Both the position numbers and the translations under genes were made by a program. 6,783 nucleotides of DNA from the NCBI GenBank assembly GCA_031276835.1, contig JAISMI010000054.1, positions 1 to 6,783 of the forward strand, read 5' to 3'. Shown here piece by piece: positions 1 to 5,734 of this stretch. The notes under the pieces were generated by a model. It ran no database searches, had not been told where the DNA came from, and saw nothing but the letters and a program-made list of their open reading frames with translations. This DNA is from Holosporaceae bacterium (lineage in GTDB: Bacteria; Pseudomonadota; Alphaproteobacteria; UBA3830). The number at the start of each line of letters is the position of its first letter. The first letter of the stretch is position 1.

Positions 1-167
1 GCTTTTTTTGATTTTGAATAGGAGTCATCCCTTTGTTCATCGGAGGAGTTTGAGAACTCTTCTTCTACGTCGGAATAGTCGCTATCAAAGGCCGTCAAAA
101 CGCCTTCGGGATGAACAAAAGTCGCTCCCAAAGCTCCGATAAACAATATTCTCAGTATTTTCTTCAT
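1..167 (-). CDS. N-terminus of a small exported acidic protein (partial, runs off left edge)
   Basis: I do not recognise a family. The visible 55 residues begin MKKILRILFIGALGATFV, a basic N-terminus plus hydrophobic core typical of a Sec signal peptide; cleavage near VLTA|FD is plausible. The exposed part is strongly acidic and serine-rich (DSDYSDVEEEFSNSSDEQ), turning lysine/serine-rich (YSKSKK) at the window edge. The start at 167 is preferred because it gives a classic MKK signal sequence and has a weak GGAA about 7 bases upstream. An in-frame ATG at 173 would add only MV. No stop lies in frame between the start and the window edge. The gene follows nrnC on the same strand after about 80 bases. 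The low-complexity acidic body suggests a disordered secreted or periplasmic protein; function cannot be given. Confidence 0.6.
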   Translation of the reverse strand, partial: MKKILRILFIGALGATFVHPEGVLTAFDSDYSDVEEEFSNSSDEQRDDSYSKSKK

Positions 168-219
168 AACCATTTTCCAATAAACACCTTTACTATTAGT
201 ATCACAAAATGGTTAACAC

Positions 220-236
220 TTCGTTTTCAAAACGAA
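220..236. repeat. 17-bp perfect palindrome between nrnC and the exported-protein gene
   Basis: TTCGTTTTCAAAACGAA is a perfect inverted repeat with 8-bp arms around one central base. It lies about 53 bases upstream of the exported-protein start and just after the nrnC stop, beside a purine tract on the plus strand. On the minus strand the pyrimidine tract comes before the hairpin rather than after it, so it is not a normal intrinsic terminator for nrnC. The minus-strand TTGAAA inside it could be a -35 element, but no convincing -10 sits at the right distance. An operator or a processing hairpin are the remaining options. Confidence 0.4.
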
Positions 237-249
237 AAAAAGAAAAAAT

Positions 250-876
250 TTAGTGCGTAAATAGCGTATCCGGATCTATACCCGCCAATTGAAGATCGGC
301 AAACGTCTTTACCGTCTCAAAGCATTTTTGGGCAAGAGGCATTTTGCCTTCTCTAATAAGCATTTCATCCAGAGCCGCTTTGATTTTATGGAGATAGAGG
401 ACGTCTCCGGCGGCATATTTCAGCTGCTCCGGCGACAATTCTTCTTTTCCCCAATCCGACGATTGCTGCTGTTTGGAAAGATCGAAGCCCAATATCTCTT
501 TGCATAGATCCTGTAGTCCGTGTTTATCATTGTAGGTTCTGACTAATTTTGAAGCGATCTTCGTGCAATATATAGGACCGACCTCGACGCCAAACGTGTA
601 GTTAAGAATGGAAACGTCAAATCTCGCAAAATGAAATATTTTCAAAATGGTCGGATCCGTAAGTAGTCTCTCGAGATTTTCCGCGCGCCGCTGCTCCTTT
701 TGAATTTGCACCAAATAGACTTTGCCGTCCTGCGAACACAACTGCACCAGACATAATCTATCTCTTTTGACCTGCAATCCCATGGTCTCGGTGTCAACGG
801 CCACGCTGCCTTCAAATTTCACGTCCGGCGGCAGATCCCTCTGATATACGCTATACATATTATATTTCTGCGGCAT
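250..876 (-). CDS. nrnC: NrnC-type DEDDy 3'-5' exoribonuclease (nano-RNase C / RNase D family)
   Basis: The 208-residue product is a single DEDDy exonuclease domain without the HRDC domains of full RNase D. The acidic metal-binding residues are visible: D28 and E30 in VAVDTETMG, D87 in FHFARFD, and Y154/D158 in YAAGDVLYL. The segments CTKIASKLVRTY and SKQQQSSDWG are hallmarks of alphaproteobacterial NrnC, an octameric enzyme that clears diribonucleotides such as pGpG where oligoribonuclease (Orn) is absent. Length matches that family (about 206 residues). The start at 876 is chosen because GGAG lies about 9 bases upstream and the catalytic DxE falls where the family has it. The reading frame stays open upstream to 1008, and from 942 it encodes a signal-peptide-like stretch (see findings). 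The gene lies downstream of tRNA-Leu on the same strand. A possible -10 (TATAAA, minus strand, 972-967) precedes it without a good -35. Confidence 0.9.
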   Translation of the reverse strand: MPQKYNMYSVYQRDLPPDVKFEGSVAVDTETMGLQVKRDRLCLVQLCSQDGKVYLVQIQKEQRRAENLERLLTDPTILKIFHFARFDVSILNYTFGVEVGPIYCTKIASKLVRTYNDKHGLQDLCKEILGFDLSKQQQSSDWGKEELSPEQLKYAAGDVLYLHKIKAALDEMLIREGKMPLAQKCFETVKTFADLQLAGIDPDTLFTH

Positions 877-1060
877 TCCATTTATCTCCAAAAAACAGCA
901 TCCCAAAGCCGTTAACATGCAAATTGCCAAAAATTTTCCCATTTTAATTGTCTTTCGAATATCAATTTTATAACCAATGTTATTAATTATTAGAAAAATA
1001 TTCAACATTTATGCATTAATTATTTTATTTTTCCCCTCAAAAATCCAACGAACAAAAATA

Positions 1061-1147
1061 TGGTGCCCGAAAGAAGACTTGAACTTCCACCCACTTGCGT
1101 GGACTAGGACCTGAACCTAGCGCGTCTACCAATTCCGCCATCCGGGC
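1061..1147 (-). tRNA. tRNA-Leu (anticodon CAG)
   Basis: The minus strand folds as an 87-nt class II tRNA with encoded CCA. The acceptor stem pairs GCCCGGA with UUCGGGC (one G-U pair), followed by discriminator A and CCA. The anticodon stem CUAGG/CCUAG encloses the seven-base loop UUCAGGU, which places CAG at positions 34-36 and G at 37; it reads CUG codons. A long variable arm (around CCACGCAAGUGGG) and a GUUCAAGUC T-loop region complete the leucine type. The 5' end lies two bases after the efp stop codon on the same strand, so the tRNA is probably cut out of an efp transcript by RNase P. I see no convincing intrinsic terminator between the tRNA and nrnC, so read-through into nrnC is possible. 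Confidence 0.97.
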
Positions 1148-1149
1148 TC

Positions 1150-1713
1150 TTACTTTGCTCTCTCCACATAGGAGACGTCGGATGTATTTACAACAATTTT
1201 AGTCCCAGATTCAATATGCGGAGGAACTAAAATGCGCACGCCGTTTTCCAAAACCGCCGGCTTATAGGAAGACGCGGCCGTCTGACCCTTCACGACGGCG
1301 TCGGCTTCTACCACTTCCATAACAATGGTATCCGGCAGAACGACTCCTATGATTTTACCTTCGTACATGCTAATTTTTACCACCATATTATCCTGCAAAA
1401 AGCAGGCTGATTCTCCGATTATATCCCTATGAATCTGCAACTGATCAAAAGTGGACATATTCATGAAGGTGTAGAGGTCTCCATCCTTAAACAGCAGCTG
1501 ACAATCTTCTTCGTCTAATCTGATTCTCTCCAGCGACTCGTCGGATCTAAAGCGCTCGTTTAATTTTGCGCCCGTTTTTATTTCTTTCAGCTCGGCCTGT
1601 ACGTAGGCGCCGCCTTTTCCAGGCTTGACGTGCTGAAGTTTACAGGCCGTCCATAATTTTCCATTATGTTCGATCAGCATGCCAATCCGTAATTCGTTTC
1701 CATTGATTTTCAT
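1150..1713 (-). CDS. efp: Translation elongation factor P
   Basis: EF-P binds beside the P-site tRNA and promotes peptide-bond formation at polyproline stretches in the cytoplasm. The 187-residue length is standard. Three domains are recognisable: an N-terminal KOW-like domain with the modification loop VKPGKGGAY, where K33 corresponds to the lysine (K34 in E. coli) that EpmA beta-lysylates, then two OB-fold domains. KLNERFRSDE, AASSYKPAVLENGVRI and the C-terminal TSDVSYVERAK match alphaproteobacterial EF-P closely. AAGG sits about 6 bases before the ATG. A candidate promoter lies at 1770-1742. The stop codon is followed after two bases by the mature 5' end of tRNA-Leu, leaving no room for a terminator. 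No modification gene (epmA, epmB) is visible in the window. Confidence 0.98.
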   Translation of the reverse strand: MKINGNELRIGMLIEHNGKLWTACKLQHVKPGKGGAYVQAELKEIKTGAKLNERFRSDESLERIRLDEEDCQLLFKDGDLYTFMNMSTFDQLQIHRDIIGESACFLQDNMVVKISMYEGKIIGVVLPDTIVMEVVEADAVVKGQTAASSYKPAVLENGVRILVPPHIESGTKIVVNTSDVSYVERAK

Positions 1714-1741
1714 AAATTACCTTTTTAAACCGGCGTTCACT

Positions 1742-1770
1742 AATTTACGACGTTGCGATCATTTTGCCAA
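1742..1770 (-). promoter_or_regulatory. Candidate sigma-70-type promoter for efp
   Basis: On the minus strand TTGGCA (1770-1765; 5 of 6 matches to TTGACA) is followed after exactly 17 bases by TAAATT (1747-1742; 4 of 6 matches to TATAAT). Transcription would start near 1735, about 20 bases before the efp ATG, leaving room for its ribosome site. The call rests on consensus and spacing only. Confidence 0.45.
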
Positions 1771-1792
1771 TAGCGTGGGGTAAAAATTTAAA
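1764..1792 (+). promoter_or_regulatory. Candidate divergent promoter for the permease operon
   Basis: On the plus strand TTGCCA (1764-1769) is followed after 17 bases by TTTAAA (1787-1792; 4 of 6 -10 matches). Its -35 overlaps the efp -35 because TTGCCAA reads TTGGCAA on the other strand. The leader to the ATG at 1869 would be about 70 bases. It contains inverted arms CGTAC (1809-1813) and GTACG (1836-1840), which might be a regulator site. A second -10-like TAAAAT at 1794 lies too far from this -35. Weak evidence. Confidence 0.3.
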
Positions 1793-1868
1793 CTAAAATA
1801 GGCCGTCTCGTACATAAAATATTAATTTTTCGGGCGTACGTTAATTTATTATTGATTTGAGGAATTGC

Positions 1869-3257
1869 ATGTTAGAAGTATCAAGTATTTTATTGTCGGT
1901 GGCGCTGTTGATGTTTCTCGCCTACAGAGGATTCTCAGTGCTCATATTATCGCCAACGTTAGCTCTGTTTGCAGTATTTTTGAGCGGCAGCGGCTCGCTT
2001 TTGGCCCATTATACCCAAATTTTCATGGTAAAATTGGGGGATTTCGCCACCGTTTATTTTCCTTTATTTCTACTAAGCGCAGTTTTTGGAAAAATCATGG
2101 AAAGTTCCGGCTGCGCGCTATCCATCGCCGAATACATATCGAAAAAAATTGGATCGGGAAAAGCCGTTTTGGCTATTATTCTGTCCTGCAGCGTCCTGAC
2201 TTATGGGGGAATCTCTCTGTTTGTGGTTGTATTTGCCGTTTATCCCATCGCCGTTGAGCTGATGAGAAAATCCAACACCCCTAAAAGACTCATTCCGGCA
2301 GCCATCGCAATTGGATCGTTCACCTACACCATGACTTGCCTTCCAGGATCTCCGGCAATTCCGAACGTCATTCCGTCCCAGTACTTTGGCACAAACACTT
2401 TTGCGGCCCCGGGAGTCGGCATAATCGCGGCCATTCTGTCATTTTGGTTCAGCATGATGTGGATAAATCGTCAAATAAGATTGGCCAAAAAAAATGGAGA
2501 GGGATACGGCGACCATAATGATAATTTAATTTCGTCCGTCTCCGATAAAAAAAATCTACCGAGTTTTTGGATTTCCATCATACCCGTTTTCATTGTTATT
2601 TTGCTAAATTATATATCGGTGCGGTACGTCTTTCCGAACATGGACGCCTCCTATCTCCAGAGCGAAAAATATGGAGCGACCGACATCCAAACCGTCGCTG
2701 GAAATTGGGCCATAATAGTAGCCGTATTTTTCGCCATAGTCTTCGTTTTGGCCGCCAACTATAAGAAAATAGATATAACCCGCTGCATCAACAACGGCGC
2801 GACGGAGTCTCTGGCCCCGATCTTCAACACGGCGTCGGTGGTCGGATACGGAGCGGTCATAAACGGTCTGCCAGGCTTTATAGCGGTTAAAGATTGGATC
2901 TTATCAGCCTCCGGAGGAAATCCAATAATCTCGAGCTCCATTGTGACCAGCGTGCTATCCGGAGTGACCGGATCGGCGTCCGGCGGCATAAGCATAGCGT
3001 TGGAAACTCTCGGAGCAAAATATTTGGAAATGGCCAACGCCATCGGTATGAATCCGGAAATCATTCATCGAATAATAGCCATCTCCTCCGGAAGTTTGGA
3101 CATTTTGCCCCACAACGGAGCCGTCGTTTCGCTATTGACCATTTGCGGACTAACCCATAGGGAATCATACAAGGATATTTTTGTCGGCGCTCTATTGGCG
3201 GCAACTGGTTCGGCCGTAATCTCCGTCTTCATTGGCCTAATATTTGGATCGTTCTAA
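1869..3257 (+). CDS. GntP-family permease (gluconate / 3-hydroxybutyrate type)
   Basis: This 462-residue inner-membrane protein has roughly 10-12 hydrophobic segments, for example residues 4-22, 23-40, 59-77, 99-127, 183-199, 234-250, 280-297 and 437-460. The C-terminal signature LPHNGAVVSLLTICGLTHRESY (residues 413-434) and the glycine/serine-rich GVTGSASGG (365-373) are typical of the GntP family of proton-coupled hydroxy-acid symporters. That family includes gluconate carriers and proteins annotated as D-beta-hydroxybutyrate permeases. GAGG sits about 6 bases before ATG 1869, so this start is preferred over the in-frame TTG at 1857. The next gene, ten bases downstream, is a 3-hydroxybutyryl-CoA dehydrogenase, which favours 3-hydroxybutyrate or a related acid over gluconate. 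The substrate is inferred from context, not seen. Confidence 0.88.
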   Translation: MLEVSSILLSVALLMFLAYRGFSVLILSPTLALFAVFLSGSGSLLAHYTQIFMVKLGDFATVYFPLFLLSAVFGKIMESSGCALSIAEYISKKIGSGKAVLAIILSCSVLTYGGISLFVVVFAVYPIAVELMRKSNTPKRLIPAAIAIGSFTYTMTCLPGSPAIPNVIPSQYFGTNTFAAPGVGIIAAILSFWFSMMWINRQIRLAKKNGEGYGDHNDNLISSVSDKKNLPSFWISIIPVFIVILLNYISVRYVFPNMDASYLQSEKYGATDIQTVAGNWAIIVAVFFAIVFVLAANYKKIDITRCINNGATESLAPIFNTASVVGYGAVINGLPGFIAVKDWILSASGGNPIISSSIVTSVLSGVTGSASGGISIALETLGAKYLEMANAIGMNPEIIHRIIAISSGSLDILPHNGAVVSLLTICGLTHRESYKDIFVGALLAATGSAVISVFIGLIFGSF

Positions 3258-3267
3258 CGGAGTCGAT

Positions 3268-4107
3268 ATGCAAAAAGTCGGAATCATCGGCGCAGGACAA
3301 ATGGGATCGGGAATAGCCGAGGTCTTCGCCACCGCCGGCTACTCCGTAAAAATATACGATCTCTCGGACGAAATTTTCGAAAAATCGCGAAATCGCATTT
3401 TTAAATCGCTAAAAAAATTGGAGTCAAAATGTCTAATAGATCAAAAAGCCGAAAAAATTCAAGCGAAAATATCCTATCATCTAAAAATGCAGGAACTATA
3501 CGATTGTAAAATTTTCATCGAATCCGCATTTGAAAACTATGATATAAAAATCGACGTTTTTCATAAATTATCTGAAATTTTACAACCAAAATCCTACGTC
3601 GGCAGCAATACTTCCTCCTATTCCATCACCGCGCTTTCTAAAATGACTCCATATCCGGAAAATTTCATCGGATTTCACTTTATGAATCCTCCGCCGGTTA
3701 TGGATTTGTTGGAGGTCGTTCGCGGAATGTATACCAGCGAATTCACTTTTAATTTCTTCTGGAAATTGGCAAAAAATATCGGAAAAACTCCAATAGAATC
3801 AAGAAATTCCCCAGGATTTATCCTGAATCGCATTCTAATTCCCATGATAAACGAAGCGATTTACGCGCTCCATGAAAACGTCTCGACGGCGGAACAAATA
3901 GATGCCGCCATGAAACTCGGCGCCGGCCATCCGATGGGACCGCTCGCTTTGGCGGACCTCGTCGGATTGGACACGGTGTTGGCCGTCATGAAAACTTTGC
4001 AAAAAGAACTCGGAGAAACAAAATATTCCCCCTGTCCCCTGTTGGAAAATTACGTCTCCCGCGGCCTATTGGGAAAAAAAACTAAAAAAGGATTCTACGA
4101 GTATTAA
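3268..4107 (+). CDS. 3-hydroxybutyryl-CoA dehydrogenase (3-hydroxyacyl-CoA dehydrogenase family)
   Basis: This 279-residue cytoplasmic enzyme is complete (family about 282). It should oxidise (S)-3-hydroxybutyryl-CoA to acetoacetyl-CoA with NAD+/NADP+, or run in reverse. The N-terminal Rossmann fold has GAGQMGSG at 8-15 and D31 at the end of strand two, an acidic residue usual in NAD-binding members. The catalytic His-Glu pair is H137 (GFHFMNPP) and E149 (DLLEVV), spaced 12 residues as in the family, with SNTSS at 113-117 and N187 in NSPGFILNRIL. The C-terminal helical domain ends with LGKKTKKGFYEY, the usual terminal motif. GGAG lies 5 bases before ATG 3268; an upstream in-frame TTG at 3244 overlaps the permease and is not preferred. 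It is co-transcribed with the permease. No thiolase, CoA transferase or 3-hydroxybutyrate dehydrogenase is visible nearby. Confidence 0.94.
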   Translation: MQKVGIIGAGQMGSGIAEVFATAGYSVKIYDLSDEIFEKSRNRIFKSLKKLESKCLIDQKAEKIQAKISYHLKMQELYDCKIFIESAFENYDIKIDVFHKLSEILQPKSYVGSNTSSYSITALSKMTPYPENFIGFHFMNPPPVMDLLEVVRGMYTSEFTFNFFWKLAKNIGKTPIESRNSPGFILNRILIPMINEAIYALHENVSTAEQIDAAMKLGAGHPMGPLALADLVGLDTVLAVMKTLQKELGETKYSPCPLLENYVSRGLLGKKTKKGFYEY

Positions 4108-4217
4108 AAAGACTTCCAGACTAGTCCTAAAAATCTGCTTCCATTATGATTATCCGACGCCGCGTTAAAGACAAAAATCCCTACTCGTTGGTTGGAAATT
4201 CTCCCAACTAATCGGCC
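4108..4217. other. Convergent intergenic region without a clear terminator
   Basis: This 110-base gap separates the plus-strand dehydrogenase stop from the minus-strand repeat region. The palindrome GACTAGTC lies near the dehydrogenase stop but has no following T-run. A small stem GTTGG/CCAAC (4191-4195 with 4204-4208, 8-base loop) is followed on the minus strand, about 12 bases later, by TTTTT. It could be a weak terminator for the minus-strand gene. I see no gene here. Confidence 0.3.
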
Positions 4218-4365
4218 TCAGTCGGCGGAACAGAATTCTCCAATTACGAACGATCTTGCCGGATAAGGTTCCGATATTAGGGCTCTCCAATCCTCGGCGG
4301 AACAGAATTCTCCAATTATGAAAAATCTTGCCGGATAATATTCCGATATTTTAGCTTCCTCAATC
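4218..4365 (-). pseudogene. Detached C-terminal repeat domain of the exported protein gene (frameshift plus stop)
   Basis: Downstream of the exported-protein stop, minus-strand frame minus one encodes AKISEYYPARFFIIGEFCSA then EDWRALISEPYPARSFVIGE, ending FCSAD and a stop at 4218. The exported protein ends IGQTTSDED-stop, which lines up in frame with IGEFCSAEDW of the repeat. Where the intact copy has GAG GAT TGG, the gene has GAG GAT TGA, and one extra base follows shortly after. Reversing both changes would join the repeats to the gene. I read this as the detached remains of a C-terminal repeat tail. The only start for an independent gene is a TTG at 4478 inside the exported-protein gene, so a separate gene is unlikely. 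A sequencing error could explain the extra base but not also the TGA. Confidence 0.55.
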
Positions 4366-4366
4366 C
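4222..4366. repeat. 72-bp tandem duplication (two copies, second 73 bp) with a partial third
   Basis: Unit 1 is 4222-4293 and unit 2 is 4294-4366. The first 57 bases of the two units differ at only five positions. Both begin TCGGCGGAACAGAATTCTCC. Unit 2 has one extra base in its last 16 bases, so it is 73 bp. A short remnant of a further unit continues into the 3' end of the neighbouring minus-strand gene, where the stretch reading TCCGNCGAGGATTG (minus strand) is shared. Read on the minus strand in one frame, the repeats encode two 24-residue units with the shared core YPAR-F-IGEFCSA. The multiple-of-three period argues for a coding origin. There are no unique spacers, so this is not a CRISPR array. 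Confidence 0.9.
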
Positions 4367-4872
4367 TCGTCGGAAGTAGTTTGGCCGATTCGCCTCGCGC
4401 GAAAAGATTGTTTGCCGACTTCCGGACTACTCGGAGGCGTAGAAGCAGCTCTGACAAGCGAACATTGCAATCCAGCAAAAAGAGTTACCTCGTTCGAACC
4501 TTGCGCCAAGGCAAACATAGATCGTACCTCCATTGGACTTTCAAGTTGATAATGTTGGGTATCCGTCAACCAGGAAGCGCCTCCGTCCGCACGATTTGTT
4601 TGTATCCGATTAGACCGATCCCACCTACTTGGCGCGTTAAATTCAGTGATTTGTTTACTAACTTCGACCGGATCTTGCAAAAATTTGTCCACAAATGGCG
4701 TCGCCGGTCGAATAAGTCTTGGGCCAATTACGGAGGGATTTTCCCGAAATATTCCCCTCCACCAATCGCTGTTTCTCGATTCTTCCGGATTTAACGCAAA
4801 CGTCGCGGGCGTCATTGCATTGGCCGATCCAATGGTCAATAGCGCGGCAATCAAACAATACTTTCGCCTCAT
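4360..4872 (-). CDS. Exported protein of unknown function next to type VI secretion genes
   Basis: The 170-residue product begins MRRKYCLIAALLTIGSANAM, a standard signal peptide with likely cleavage after the ANA at residues 17-19. The mature part has a tryptophan-containing segment (SDWWRGIFRENPSVIGPRL, 35-53), PATPFVDKF (56-64) and a Gln/Asn/Asp-rich middle (90-112), and ends in a Ser/Pro- and Arg-rich tail. No catalytic motif or transmembrane segment is visible after the signal, and I do not recognise a family. GAGG lies 4 bases before ATG 4872, so this start is preferred to an in-frame ATG at 4914. The gene follows hcp on the same strand after an AT-rich gap, so it may have its own promoter. 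The C-terminus appears truncated by a stop and frameshift ahead of two 24-residue repeats. A periplasmic or surface accessory, effector or immunity role is possible but unproven. Confidence 0.7.
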   Translation of the reverse strand: MRRKYCLIAALLTIGSANAMTPATFALNPEESRNSDWWRGIFRENPSVIGPRLIRPATPFVDKFLQDPVEVSKQITEFNAPSRWDRSNRIQTNRADGGASWLTDTQHYQLESPMEVRSMFALAQGSNEVTLFAGLQCSLVRAASTPPSSPEVGKQSFRARRIGQTTSDED

Positions 4873-5078
4873 ATATCCTCTTTCTCCACCAAAAACGACA
4901 AAATAATATAGCATTTTTTCTTAAAAAGAAATATAAATAATTTATTTACGTCAAAAATAATAATAAAAAACAAAATTTATTGCGACTCGACGACTCTTTG
5001 TCGAATAGTCCTGATTTCCGAAATAAAAACCATAACTCCGATGAAAAAAGATAACAATGAAAGACGTTCGCGCCGAAA
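4873..5078. other. AT-rich spacer between hcp and the exported-protein gene
   Basis: This gap holds runs of A/T between about 4915 and 4980. On the minus strand it contains a TTGACG (4954-4949) resembling a -35, with TATATT (4935-4930) only 13 bases on. A further TATATTAT at 4910-4903 resembles a -10 but has no matching -35. Promoter activity for the downstream gene is plausible but no hexamer pair is well spaced. An 18-codon minus-strand reading frame around 5030 has a poorly spaced ribosome site and is not called. Confidence 0.35.
4965..5006 (-). terminator. Possible intrinsic terminator after hcp
   Basis: On the minus strand ATTCGAC (5006-5000) pairs with GTCGAGT (4991-4985) through a 7-bp stem with one G-T pair and an 8-base loop. 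After about nine bases come TTTT and then TTTTTT (4975-4965). The gap between stem and T-run is longer than ideal, so efficiency is doubtful. Its place, about 75 bases after the hcp stop and before the next gene, fits the role. Confidence 0.35.
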
Positions 5079-5669
5079 TTACCCCTCGTTGAGCTCAACT
5101 TTTAAACTTCCCATATTGAACTTCATAGCAGTCTGGCCAAGTTTTTCTCCAGTATTGTGATTATAAGCTATGTTTGTGTCGGTAATCTCAATATAGCAGA
5201 AGGAAAACGTAACCGTATCTCCATATTGTTCATAGGTTTTTATCAGACATGTTGCATATTCTAATCTTTGTATTGGAACGATCGTCTGCTCTATGCTGGT
5301 CAATCTGGTTACGGTGATCAGATCAAGTTTTTTTCCCGTGTACATGTATTGCTGAATCAGCGGTCCCCACGATCCATATTTCATGCACACCACGGGATCC
5401 TTGTTCACGATCTTCCCATCGCCGCCTAATTCTCCGGAGGAATCATAGGTTACCAATCGGCCGCCTCCGGTTTCTATCCACAAACAAGGAGTGCTGTCCT
5501 CGTCCATACCTTCGATGTCGCTGTCAAAAAAATCCTTGCAGGTGATGACATATTGCGGAGTTTTAGCGCCGCCGGTAGTCGAATTCATACTTTCGTCGCT
5601 TTTGCCGACCATATCGTGTCTTGGGCTTGAGTTAAACATTCCAAATCCTCTGTCGTTTTTACTTGTCAT
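5079..5669 (-). CDS. hcp: Hcp-type type VI secretion tube protein
   Basis: Hcp forms hexameric rings that stack into the inner tube expelled by the contractile sheath. The 196-residue product carries an Hcp-like beta-barrel pattern from about residue 39. YMYTGKKLDLITVTRL (109-122) matches the ring-interface strand region, YATCLIKTYEQYGDTVTFSF (138-157) the strand-turn-strand segment, and YIEITDTNIAYNHNTGEKLG (159-178) the late strands that in Hcp read like IxxxYxxxxxxGxxxG. Residues 1-38 are a Ser/Asn/Gly-rich extension; usual Hcp is about 160-172 residues. GGGAGG sits 6 bases before the ATG, fixing the start. It lies directly downstream of tssC, a common order. The sequence is divergent, so the assignment rests on pattern and position together. 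No extension domain typical of evolved effector Hcps is visible. Confidence 0.75.
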   Translation of the reverse strand: MTSKNDRGFGMFNSSPRHDMVGKSDESMNSTTGGAKTPQYVITCKDFFDSDIEGMDEDSTPCLWIETGGGRLVTYDSSGELGGDGKIVNKDPVVCMKYGSWGPLIQQYMYTGKKLDLITVTRLTSIEQTIVPIQRLEYATCLIKTYEQYGDTVTFSFCYIEITDTNIAYNHNTGEKLGQTAMKFNMGSLKVELNEG

Positions 5670-5734
5670 TTACAACCTCCCACCAAAACACTTAAATCAC
5701 AAAGAACCATTATCAACATAAAAACGCCCCCCAA

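Noticed and set aside
877..1008. nrnC starting at the ATG at 1008
   Set aside because: The first 22 codons are AT-rich and non-protein-like, and a possible -10 lies inside them. The family length and the ribosome site support 876.
1857..1868. Permease starting at TTG 1857
   Set aside because: The GAGG ribosome site overlaps this TTG and is correctly spaced for the ATG at 1869.
1865..3160. Several open frames of 60-130 codons overlapping the permease, on both strands
   Set aside because: They are out-of-frame shadows: basic, low in family-like pattern, and covered by a clear membrane transporter.
3244..3267. Dehydrogenase starting at TTG 3244
   Set aside because: It would overlap the permease; the ATG at 3268 has GGAG five bases upstream and gives the usual Rossmann N-terminus.
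4222..4366. Repeats as a CRISPR-like array
   Set aside because: The units are directly adjacent, 72-73 bp long, with no unique spacers, and they encode repeated peptide on the minus strand.
4218..4478. Independent 86-codon minus-strand gene containing the repeats
   Set aside because: It starts at a TTG with no supporting ribosome site and its first 40 codons lie inside the exported-protein gene in another frame; only the repeat part looks coding.
4381..4940. Plus-strand open frames opposite the exported protein
   Set aside because: No ribosome sites or recognisable sequence; the minus-strand gene has a signal peptide and a good ribosome site.
5079..5669. IglC-like tube protein of the Francisella-type type VI system
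   Set aside because: The strand pattern resembles ordinary Hcp, not IglC, and the neighbouring TssC is of the common type.
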